Below are positions 1 through 6,428 of a DNA stretch of 10,116 nucleotides, in pieces; the stretch's first letter is position 1; each line of letters opens with the position of its first letter. The notes under the pieces are model-generated. The model saw only the letters and a list, made by a program, of their open reading frames with translations, was not told the origin of the DNA and made no database searches. The DNA comes from Alphaproteobacteria bacterium (GTDB lineage Bacteria; Pseudomonadota; Alphaproteobacteria; ATCC43930; CGMCC-115725). The stretch spans positions 1 to 10,116 of the forward strand of contig JAFMSA010000102.1 of the NCBI GenBank assembly GCA_017353855.1, read 5' to 3'. Both the position numbers and the translations under genes were made by a program.

Positions 1-441
1 GGCTGTCCGCTTTCGTAAGTGATAAGCGACTGGCACAGAATATTCAAACCGCAACGGCATTGCCCCGCCTGCCGGCCCTGGCGACGAGAGATCGTTGTCA
101 TTCGGCGAGATCCGACGATCGCTTAAGATTTAAGGGGCAGTCTCGTTTCGTTCTCCCGGTGGCCGCCGACTCCCGAAACTGGCGGGACTGACTTTGGGTG
201 GATTTGCGGCTCGAACCTGCTGCAATTGGGAGCACGGCGGGCGCGGCAATGAGGGTTCTCCATTCGCGATATCGCCTGCGCACCGGCTCTGCTCGGGCCG
301 AAATCGGCGCATAGAGACCGTCTTGCATTCGGAGCTTGGAGGACTTGCATTTCCCGGTGCAGAGTTCGGACGCCGGCAACGGGCGAACGCCGCCAAGGTG
401 CGACGATCAGATCGCAGTCACCGCGCATATGAGGATACACG
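1..441. other. Gene-free leader region upstream of the aldolase
   Basis: I see no convincing gene here. The open frames on both strands are arginine- and serine-rich and resemble no family I know, as expected of shadow frames in GC-rich DNA. The octamer CTTGCATT occurs twice in direct orientation, at 322-329 and 344-351, 22 bases apart (about two helical turns) and about 90 bases before the aldolase start, so it could be a regulator half-site pair. I could not pick out a convincing -35/-10 promoter. A stretch on the minus strand resembling a tRNA T-loop (near 210-222) does not fold into a tRNA. Confidence 0.4.
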
Positions 442-1155
442 ATGGATCAACCCAACCGAATCAAAGCCGCGATGCGCGCCGGACGCAAGGCTTACGGCTA
501 CAACCTTTCATTCCCGTCCCCATGGGTGATCGACATTCTGGGGAAGCTCGATTTTGATTTCGTCTTTATCGACGGTGAGCATGGGCCATTCGGCCTGGAT
601 CAGCTCGAGGACCTTTGCAGGACCGCCGAACGCCACAACCTGACAACGATCGCCAGAGTGCCGGACGTCGGCTCGTCAACCATCCTGCGCTATCTCGATC
701 GCGGAATCATGGGCATATTGGGCCCACACATCGCCACGGAGGCAGACGCGCGCCAGCTCGTACGGGCGTGCTACTTCGGCCCGCTTGGTGAGCGGTCCTT
801 CGGGGCAAACCGGGGCACCGACTACAATGCCGGGATTGCAGACAAGGCAGTGTACTACAGTGAGGCAAACGAACAGATGCTGGTGTGCGCCTTGCTGGAA
901 GATGTCGCCGTGCTGGACAACCTCGACGCCATCCTCTCGGTGCCGGGCATCGACCTGTACAGCATAGGCCCAAACGATTTTGCGCAAAGCCTTGGCTATC
1001 CCGGCCAGCCCGACCATCCGGAAGTCGTCAACGCAATGCAGCAGATAGCAAGCCGCATCCGACAGGCTGGGCTCAGGATGCAACGGGACGTGATGGAGGG
1101 GGCGTGGGTCAGCGATATGCTGCTCGATGCGGGTCGTCGTATTCTCTCATCGTAG
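442..1155 (+). CDS. HpcH/HpaI-family class II aldolase (2-oxo acid aldolase)
   Basis: This 237-residue protein belongs to the HpcH/HpaI aldolase/citrate lyase family. These are cytoplasmic, metal-dependent TIM-barrel enzymes that reversibly cleave hydroxy-2-oxo acids to pyruvate plus an aldehyde; relatives act in homoprotocatechuate degradation (HpaI) and glucarate degradation (GarL). Visible features are FIDGEHGPFGLDQ (43-55, acid-base His47), ARVP with Arg72, Glu153 in LLED and Asp179 in IGPNDFAQSLG. Glu153 and Asp179 are 26 residues apart, matching the metal ligands Glu149/Asp175 of E. coli HpaI, and His47-Arg72 match His45-Arg70 in spacing. GQPDHPEV (188-195) is also typical. Length is slightly below the usual 250-260, but the C-terminus looks natural. 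The ATG at 442 is preceded by GAGGA (431-435) with a 6-base spacer. It stands alone, convergent with the transporter operon. The exact substrate is unknown; malyl-CoA or citrate lyase beta activity is less likely given the close HpaI pattern. Confidence 0.93.
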   Translation: MDQPNRIKAAMRAGRKAYGYNLSFPSPWVIDILGKLDFDFVFIDGEHGPFGLDQLEDLCRTAERHNLTTIARVPDVGSSTILRYLDRGIMGILGPHIATEADARQLVRACYFGPLGERSFGANRGTDYNAGIADKAVYYSEANEQMLVCALLEDVAVLDNLDAILSVPGIDLYSIGPNDFAQSLGYPGQPDHPEVVNAMQQIASRIRQAGLRMQRDVMEGAWVSDMLLDAGRRILSS

Positions 1156-1336
1156 CGCTGATCGGCTGGGCGGAGTTGCGGAAGCGATCGACAATGCGGA
1201 GGGAACCCTCGTCGCGGTGCGGAACAAAGTGATCAACCTCGATTTGGGCGCGCGTGATATCGATGGGTCCTCGTTTGGGGATCTGCTCGCCGAACGCGGC
1301 AACCTGCTGGTGTACGGCGGATCTTGCCCGCGTTGA
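1127..1336 (+). CDS. Coding-like short open frame overlapping the aldolase end (hypothetical or remnant)
   Basis: This 69-codon frame begins at an ATG inside the last codons of the aldolase, in another frame, and overlaps it by 29 bases. From about residue 15 on it has the codon use and composition of real protein, e.g. GTLVAVRNKVINLDLGARD and GDLLAERGNLLVYGG, without the Arg/Ser/Pro bias of shadow frames here. I recognise no family. There is no ribosome binding site before the ATG, so the first residues may not be authentic; the likely coding part starts around 1160. It could be a small gene read by coupling to the aldolase, or the remains of a larger gene whose start has been lost. GCCCGG (1337-1342) can pair with CCGGGC (1360-1365) just after the stop, but no T tract follows. 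Confidence 0.22.
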   Translation: MRVVVFSHRSADRLGGVAEAIDNAEGTLVAVRNKVINLDLGARDIDGSSFGDLLAERGNLLVYGGSCPR

Positions 1337-1919
1337 GCCCGGCCGGGTCCGTCAGGGTCCCGGGCGCAGGTGACCAGGCTCGCGCACTCCGATTGCTCGC
1401 CTGGCTTTGCTGCAACATGGCCGGAGGTGGAGTGGCCGATTTGGTCGGCGACAACTGCCGGCCGACGCCGATGCGGCACGTAATCGCCTCCCCCCGGGCG
1501 CTCCGGCTCGACCGTCTGCGAATTGGCCGAAGGCAGACCTCCGCCTCACGTCAGCCGCTGCCGCGCCGGGCTCCCTCGCCGGGGTGCCCCTCTTCGAGCG
1601 TGCGGAACCGGGTTGTCATCGGGCTTCGCTGTGCGCATCCGGTGGAACCGCCTCGATGACCCACGGCGACGCGGCGCTTGCCAGCGAGCGGTTCCGTGAA
1701 GTCGCGCGGGCATACCTGGGCGCGCGATACCTGGGCGCGGCAGGACAATCGGCGTGCTCGTCTATTTGCTGAGGTTGATTGGCGCTTTATGGTGGCGATC
1801 GGGCGCTGCGCGCCGCGGCGAACTGGGTGCCGGACTCTTAGCTTGCTAAGCTGATTCCGCTCGTGTCCAAGCATCGATGCGCTCTGATGCCTGGCGCTTA
1901 CGCGATTCTCCCTAATTCT
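1156..1919. other. Gene-poor region between convergent aldolase and transporter operon
   Basis: Apart from the short frame ending at 1336, no intact gene is apparent. Three things stand out. First, plus-strand peptide fragments in LysR order occur at 1507-1601: LDRLR in one frame, then LTSAAAA and GVPLFER in another. Second, a 15-base unit starting ATACCTGGGCGCG is tandemly repeated at 1712-1741. Third, a 14-base dyad CTTAGC-TT-GCTAAG lies at 1837-1850. No clear intrinsic terminator is seen for either convergent transcription unit; the dyad loop is too short for a good hairpin and no T run follows. The region looks like decayed sequence, but this is inference. Confidence 0.4.
1712..1741. repeat. 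15-bp tandem repeat, two copies
   Basis: Two adjacent 15-base units, 1712-1726 and 1727-1741, share their first 13 bases (ATACCTGGGCGCG) and differ only in the last two. The unit length is a multiple of three and would encode a repeated YLGAR/YLGAA if the frame were translated. It sits in a stretch with no accepted gene, so it is probably a slippage duplication. Confidence 0.7.
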
Positions 1920-2855
1920 TTAAGTGCGGGGATCGAGCGCATCGCGCAACCCGTCGCCGACGAAATTAATCGCGAGCACGGCGAGAAAAATTGCTGCACC
2001 GGGAAATAGTGCCCAATGCGGCGCGATATCGAGATAGTCCTTGGCATCGAACAGAATGCGGCCCCAGGTGGGGATGTCGGGCGGGAAGCCGAGGCCGAGA
2101 AACGACAGCGTCGACTCGGCAATGATGGCTGCTGCAATGTCGATTGTGCCAGCCACGATGACCGGGCCCAGGCAATTCGGCAGGATATGCCGCACCACAA
2201 GGCGCAGGTTCCCCATACCGAGTGCCCGTGCCGCCTCAACGAACTCCTTTTCCCGCAACGACAGGAACTGCGCGCGCACCAGTCGGGCCACCGGCATCCA
2301 CCGAAAGCCGCCGATCACGGCGACGATCAGGATGAAGACCCCGAGCTCTGGCCCCACCAGCTGCTTTAACGGCTCGCGGAACAGGTAAATGACCAGCAAC
2401 AGCAGCGGCAGTTGCGGTAGCGACAGGAACAGATCGGTCAGCCACATCAGCCCCGCATCGATACTGCCGGCAGACATCCCGGCGATTGCCCCGATGCCGG
2501 TACCGGCGAAAATCGCCACCAGCATGGCCGCCAGGCCGACGCTGAGCGAGATGCGTCCCCCATAAAGCATTCGGGTCAGAAGGTCCTGGCCAAGATCGTC
2601 GGTGCCGAGGGGGTGACCCCACGACGGGCCCTCGAGATGCGCCCCGAAATCGATGTCGTTGATCGGCACTCGCCACAACAATGGTCCGAATGCCACCGCG
2701 ACCAGCATCAACAGCAAAATGATGGCGCTCGCGACAGCCAGGCGATGCCGGCAGAACCTCCGCCAGGTTTCACGAGCCGGCGAGACCCGCTCAGCGCGGT
2801 CAGCACCCTCCGGGGTAGCGTTAGCGATAGGCGATTCGAGGGTCCAGCCAGCCAT
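1920..2855 (-). CDS. ABC transporter permease, DppC/OppC type
   Basis: This 311-residue inner-membrane protein is the second permease of a peptide/nickel-type (family 5) ABC importer. With the DppB-like partner it forms the transmembrane channel. The N-terminal OppC-type domain includes a first membrane segment around 40-61 followed by HPLGTDDLGQDLLTRMLYGG (81-100), the family signature. The permease domain has further membrane segments at about 103-130, 148-160, 172-187, 228-255 and 284-300, and the cytoplasmic EAA coupling loop at 205-230 (EFVEAARALGMGNL, then RHILPN) that contacts the ATPase. ESTLSFLGLGFPPDIPTWG (247-265) is a hallmark of DppC. I chose ATG at 2855; a TTG at 2870 would add five residues. 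Either start overlaps the end of the upstream permease gene (35 bases from 2855), so translational coupling is likely. No clear ribosome binding site is visible. Intact and of normal length. Confidence 0.93.
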   Translation of the reverse strand: MAGWTLESPIANATPEGADRAERVSPARETWRRFCRHRLAVASAIILLLMLVAVAFGPLLWRVPINDIDFGAHLEGPSWGHPLGTDDLGQDLLTRMLYGGRISLSVGLAAMLVAIFAGTGIGAIAGMSAGSIDAGLMWLTDLFLSLPQLPLLLLVIYLFREPLKQLVGPELGVFILIVAVIGGFRWMPVARLVRAQFLSLREKEFVEAARALGMGNLRLVVRHILPNCLGPVIVAGTIDIAAAIIAESTLSFLGLGFPPDIPTWGRILFDAKDYLDIAPHWALFPGAAIFLAVLAINFVGDGLRDALDPRT

Positions 2856-3780
2856 ACAGGATATCGGCAACCAAGTTAAACAGGATCACCAGGCAGGCGA
2901 ACACGAACGTCACCGCCATGATGACCGGCGTATCGTTGGCGAGGATGGCACTGATCAGCAGAGATCCGATACCGGGGATGCGAAAGATCTGCTCGGTAAC
3001 GATGGCGCCGCTAAACAGCGCCGGCATCTGCAGAGCGACCAGAGTCACAACTGGAATCAACGCGTTACGCGCGATGTGCTTGATCACCACCACCCGCTCG
3101 GGGAGTCCCTTGGCGCGGGCGGTCGTGACATAGTCGAGCCGAATCACCTCGAGAACTCCGGAGCGGACGTAACGCGTCCAGGACGCGGCTTGAAAGAGGG
3201 CAAGGACGGCCACCGGCATTATTGACTGCTTGAATTGCTCCCAATACCAAGTCCAGCCCGTGGCGGCGATATCGGCGCGGAATACAAAGGGCAACCAGTC
3301 GAGATAAATACTGAACAGCAGAATGAACAGCAAGCCGGTGAAGAATGTCGGCAACGAGAAGCCAATGAATGCCAGCAAATTGGCGACGTGGTCGAGAACC
3401 GAATGGGCTCGCACTGCCGAGTAGACGCCGACCGGCAAGGCGATGAGCAGTGCCAGGATCTGGGAACCGCCGATCACCAATAGGGTGACGGGCAGACGCT
3501 GAAGGATCAGCGTATCGACGTTTACATGGCTGACGAAAGAGAAACCCCAATCGCCGTGCAGCATCGCGGTAAGCCAGTGAAGGTAGCGCAGGGCGATCGG
3601 GTCATCCAGGCCGAACTTGGTGCGGAGCGCGGCGGCCACTTCCGGCGGGACATTGGGATTTGTCGCGAGATCGCCAAACGGGTCACCAGGGGCGAGCGCC
3701 AGTACGGTAAACAGCACGACACTGATGCCGAGCAAACTCGGAACCGCGATCAACAAGCGTCTCAGGAGATACCGGCTCAC
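2821..3780 (-). CDS. ABC transporter permease, DppB/OppB type
   Basis: This 319-residue inner-membrane protein is the first permease of the same family-5 ABC importer. It begins MSRYLLRRLLIAVPSLLGIS with the usual first membrane helix (9-29) and the family motif APGDP (30-34). About five more helices follow (near 98-122, 134-160, 186-205, 240-262 and 286-308). The EAA loop is at 217-243 (DYVTTARAKGLPERVV, then KHIARNALIP). The C-terminus is WLDPRIAYR, close to the WLDPR ending common in this family. The start codon is GTG, 25 bases after the binding protein stop, with no good Shine-Dalgarno sequence; the start is supported by the family N-terminus. Within the operon it comes second, after the binding protein and overlapping the DppC-like gene. 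Substrate range is set by the binding protein and cannot be read here. Confidence 0.94.
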   Translation of the reverse strand: MSRYLLRRLLIAVPSLLGISVVLFTVLALAPGDPFGDLATNPNVPPEVAAALRTKFGLDDPIALRYLHWLTAMLHGDWGFSFVSHVNVDTLILQRLPVTLLVIGGSQILALLIALPVGVYSAVRAHSVLDHVANLLAFIGFSLPTFFTGLLFILLFSIYLDWLPFVFRADIAATGWTWYWEQFKQSIMPVAVLALFQAASWTRYVRSGVLEVIRLDYVTTARAKGLPERVVVIKHIARNALIPVVTLVALQMPALFSGAIVTEQIFRIPGIGSLLISAILANDTPVIMAVTFVFACLVILFNLVADILYGWLDPRIAYR

Positions 3781-3805
3781 TGCGGGCGGCTCAAAGAGGG
3801 CCGGG

Positions 3806-5602
3806 TCAAGCCTCCCGGTACCAGTTCCTCAGATCCCACAACACGTTATCCCAGCCGCTCAACCTGGCTCTCAATTGGTGTGACATCCCCGAAACCGACC
3901 GGCGGTAGACGACCGGTATAACCCCCGGGTCTCCCACCACCATGTCGTTCATCGCAATGAGCAACGCTGCCCGTTTCACCGGGTCGAGCTCATCGTCTGC
4001 CGCCTTATAAGCCTTGTCGAAGTCGGCATTGCGCCATCGCGTGATGTTGCGGCCCTGCCATTTGTTGGCCTTTGCTGAAATTTCCGACGAGAGGAACTGG
4101 CGCATAAAGACACCCGGGTCCGGCGCGTTCATTCCCGTCGTGTACATCTGCATATCGCAGTAAAAATGGTGGTACGTATCCGGATTGCCTGTGTCCGAGG
4201 AAAAATATACGGACGGTGTAATGGATTTGAGCTCTACACCTATCCCCGCCTTCTGACAGGCCTGCTTGACGATTGCCTGGGTTTTTTGACGCGGCTCGTT
4301 AATCGAGGTCTGGAAAACGAGCGTCAGTTTCTTGCCGTCTTTCCCACGAATACCATCCGAGCCCCGCTTCCAACCGGCCTCCTCAAGCAACTGGTTCGCC
4401 CTTTCGATGTTGAATTCCCACCGCGTGTTCTTCGACGCGAAGCGTTGCGGGCTGTTGACGAAATTCCCGGTGGCGGTGCCGGTACGTCCATAGATGTACT
4501 TTTCTACCGATGCACGATCGACCAGCAGCTTCATCGCCTGCCGGACCGCGGGATCGCTGAATAGCGGGTGCTTCGTCTTGATGCTCGAGCGTTCGCCGTC
4601 AACTTCGGTCCACGGGTCTGTGCTGTTGAGCTGAATATGCTCGATATTGCCGCCCGCCACGATCTCGGTGCGGCCTCTGGCATTGCGACTGTTCTCCAAT
4701 CTGACAAGGATCTCGTCCTCGACCTGCAGGTTCCACGCATAGTCGTATTCGCCGGTCTGAATGACGGCCCGTGCCGCCGAGACGGCATCGCCGCCGCCCT
4801 TCATCTCGATCGTGTCGAAATACGGCCGGTTGGGCAGGTGGTAGGATTGGTTGCGCTCGCCTTTGACGAGGTCGCCGGGTTTGAAGTCAACGAACCGGTA
4901 GGGGCCAGTTCCCACGGGCGTGAGGTTGGCGGGGGCTTCCCGGGAATTGGCGCCCCTGTAGGCCTCGAACAAATGCTTCGGGATAACCATGCCGAACTGG
5001 CCGACGAAAGCATCCGCCCAGAACGGCGTCCGGCTTTTAAAGCGCAACCGAACGGTCAGCGGATCTACCTTTTCGACTGTGATGTCCCGGTAGCTGCCGC
5101 TGGTCGTAGCGGCCGTCGCCGGGTCGGCGGCATATTCCCAATTGAAAATGACGTCATCGGCGGTGAACGGGCGACCATCGTGCCACTGAACGTCCTTTTT
5201 GAGCTTCCAGGTCACCGACATGCCGTCAGGCGCGACGCCGCCATTCTCGATATCCGGGACTTCCGCGGCAAGCACCGGTACCAGATTGCCGTCGGGATCC
5301 CATGCGGCAAGCGGCTCATAGAAAATCCGTGATCCTTCCTGATCTTTGGTGCCGACGGCAAAATGCGGATTAAGCAAGGTCGGAGCCTGCCAGAACAACA
5401 TCTTGAGTGGCCCCCCGCCGCCGGCCTTGGTCGGCTTGTAGTCGGCGCCGGCCGCGCTTTGGGCCATGCCGGCATGGGTCAGCAGCGAGGTCGCGAAAGG
5501 CGCCGTGAGGCCCAGGCCGACCATCCTGTGCACAAAGGCGCGACGCGAGACTCGGCCCTCCCTTACTGCCGCGAGAAGCCCTCGCAACTGATGCTCGATC
5601 AT
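3806..5602 (-). CDS. Tat-exported ABC transporter substrate-binding protein, family 5
   Basis: This 598-residue periplasmic protein captures solute (typically oligopeptide, dipeptide, nickel or a plant/opine-type compound) for the permeases encoded just downstream. The N-terminus carries a twin-arginine signal: S19-R20-R21-A-F, then a hydrophobic stretch (28-42) and a probable cleavage site near GMAQS (45-49), so the protein is likely exported folded. The family-5 binding domain follows: FYEPLAAWDPDG (94-105), WHDGRPFTADDVIFNWEYA (140-158), and PVGTGPYRF (229-237), the most conserved motif. At about 600 residues it is longer than E. coli DppA (about 535). There is no lipobox cysteine. The ATG at 5602 is preceded on the minus strand by GGAGG (5612-5608) with a 5-base spacer. 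It is the first gene of the operon, 25 bases before the DppB-like gene. A tandem repeat overlaps its candidate promoter. No ATPase gene accompanies it here. Confidence 0.95.
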   Translation of the reverse strand: MIEHQLRGLLAAVREGRVSRRAFVHRMVGLGLTAPFATSLLTHAGMAQSAAGADYKPTKAGGGGPLKMLFWQAPTLLNPHFAVGTKDQEGSRIFYEPLAAWDPDGNLVPVLAAEVPDIENGGVAPDGMSVTWKLKKDVQWHDGRPFTADDVIFNWEYAADPATAATTSGSYRDITVEKVDPLTVRLRFKSRTPFWADAFVGQFGMVIPKHLFEAYRGANSREAPANLTPVGTGPYRFVDFKPGDLVKGERNQSYHLPNRPYFDTIEMKGGGDAVSAARAVIQTGEYDYAWNLQVEDEILVRLENSRNARGRTEIVAGGNIEHIQLNSTDPWTEVDGERSSIKTKHPLFSDPAVRQAMKLLVDRASVEKYIYGRTGTATGNFVNSPQRFASKNTRWEFNIERANQLLEEAGWKRGSDGIRGKDGKKLTLVFQTSINEPRQKTQAIVKQACQKAGIGVELKSITPSVYFSSDTGNPDTYHHFYCDMQMYTTGMNAPDPGVFMRQFLSSEISAKANKWQGRNITRWRNADFDKAYKAADDELDPVKRAALLIAMNDMVVGDPGVIPVVYRRSVSGMSHQLRARLSGWDNVLWDLRNWYREA

Positions 5603-5667
5603 ACAGCCCTCCGTAGTGGCATCCGGCTCATGGCGCTCACGCCGTGTTCAGCAATGCCCATGGTGCT

Positions 5668-5673
5668 ATATTA
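5668..5673 (-). promoter_or_regulatory. Candidate -10 box of the transporter operon
   Basis: On the minus strand this reads TAATAT, one mismatch from the TATAAT consensus, about 66 bases upstream of the binding protein ATG. A -35 hexamer 17 bases further upstream would be TGGCCT, a weak match lying inside the first copy of the 28-bp repeat. The arrangement is plausible for an activated promoter. No start site can be proved from sequence. Confidence 0.25.
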
Positions 5674-5726
5674 CCCTCACTGTCATCATCAGGCCACATT
5701 ACCGTCGCTGTGATCCTCAGGCCACA
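5671..5726. repeat. 28-bp imperfect tandem repeat at the transporter promoter
   Basis: Two head-to-tail 28-base units, 5671-5698 and 5699-5726, match at 24 of 28 positions; the differences are at unit positions 6, 9, 14 and 18. The identical core at the end of each unit is TCAGGCCACA. The repeat lies 69-124 bases upstream of the binding protein start and overlaps the candidate -10 and -35 boxes, so it may be a pair of operator sites. A simple sequence duplication without function is the alternative. Confidence 0.75.
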
Positions 5727-5848
5727 TCGAAGCGCCGCGCTTGCCTCACTATTAATTGATTCACGCCGCACTCATCACGACGTCCCACTGATCAAGGACG
5801 GCGTCTCCCATCCGGGCAAGTCGTGCAGTGTGCTCAGCACCGAATCCG

Positions 5849-5879
5849 AGCCACCCATTTGCAACCTGAACGGGTGGCT
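5849..5879. repeat. 8-bp inverted repeat (possible hairpin)
   Basis: AGCCACCC (5849-5856) is perfectly complementary to GGGTGGCT (5872-5879), with a 15-base loop. No T run follows on either strand, so it is not a standard intrinsic terminator. It lies in the intergenic region and could be a regulatory dyad or RNA hairpin of unknown role. Confidence 0.45.
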
Positions 5880-6335
5880 GCTGTGATCAGAGGCAGCCCG
5901 TAGCGCATTTACCAAGCCTACAAATGCCTGAGCAATGGGACGCGATGTGCGGCTCGGCACGGCAGCCGATGCAGCTGGACGTCGGCCGTATTCTCGACGA
6001 GGGCCTCGGTATCCTCATCGTCGAAGGAACCCCCGTCGCCTGCTCTTGCCGCCGCACGGGGCGCGATGCCGATCGGTAACCATCCGGACGAGCCGGTCTA
6101 CCGTAATCGTATTCCGACGTCAGTCGCGCCGCGCTCCCGATCGTGTCGTCCGGAACGATCAGCTGCACGTTCGGGGTCATCATGAGATCGGCAACGGCAC
6201 CGCCCAGCCTCTGCGGGACCTCCGGCGAGGCGGGGCGCCGTCGCCTCTTTGGGGTATCGGCGGGTGCAGAAACGGTGCCTCCGCCATATTCATCGGCCCT
6301 CGTTTTTGAGCGTCGCCCGACCGCGGCGATCGGCA

Positions 6336-6357
6336 CACTATGGAATCGGCCGTAGTG
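6336..6357. promoter_or_regulatory. Operator-like dyad upstream of the hydrolase operon
   Basis: CACTATGG (6336-6343) and CCGTAGTG (6350-6357) form an inverted repeat with 7 of 8 pairs matched and a 6-base centre, about 70 bases before the hydrolase ATG. The flanking CGAT and ATCG extend the symmetry loosely. Size and position fit a dimeric repressor site of TetR or GntR type. No regulator gene lies nearby, and no clear promoter hexamers were found, so the role is inferred. Confidence 0.3.
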
Positions 6358-6417
6358 ATCGAAGCAGACAAGGCGGGCCCGATGTTCCATCTCTGAACGT
6401 CGTGGGCATAAACTGCC

Positions 6418-6421
6418 GGAG
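6418..6421 (+). promoter_or_regulatory. Ribosome binding site fixing the hydrolase start
   Basis: GGAG with a 7-base spacer precedes ATG 6429. The frame stays open upstream as far as 6249, but that extension is arginine-rich and unlike the family, so this site argues for the shorter protein. Confidence 0.6.
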
Positions 6422-6428
6422 AGCAATC

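Larger units (their letters stand above)
5603..6428. other. Divergent intergenic region without a supported gene
   Basis: This 826-base gap separates the minus-strand transporter operon from the plus-strand hydrolase operon and should contain both promoters. It holds a 28-bp tandem repeat (5671-5726), an 8-bp inverted repeat (5849-5856 with 5872-5879) and an operator-like dyad (6336-6357). A 179-codon open frame on the minus strand (6426-5887) has one protein-like stretch, around MTPNVQLIVPDDTIGSAARL (6180-6121), but its ends are low-complexity and I match it to no family. A second minus-strand frame nearby reads GSFDDEDTEALVENTADVQL (about 6032-5973). Together these could be a decayed gene, but no intact one is visible. 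Confidence 0.4.

Noticed and set aside
205..230. T-loop-like sequence on the minus strand suggesting a tRNA
   Set aside because: The flanking bases do not form a T-stem, and no acceptor or anticodon stem could be found.
1837..1850. CTTAGC-TT-GCTAAG dyad as a terminator of the transporter operon
   Set aside because: A two-base loop is too small for a stable hairpin and no T run follows.
2236..2676. Long open frames overlapping the permease and binding protein genes in other frames
   Set aside because: They are shadows of genes with clear family motifs, and are arginine-rich themselves.
6306..6341. TTGAGC and CACTAT as a sigma-70 promoter for the hydrolase operon
   Set aside because: The spacer is 24 bases, too long for a working promoter.
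6249..6428. N-terminal extension of the hydrolase frame
   Set aside because: The added residues are arginine-rich and unlike hydrolases, and ATG 6429 has a well-spaced GGAG.
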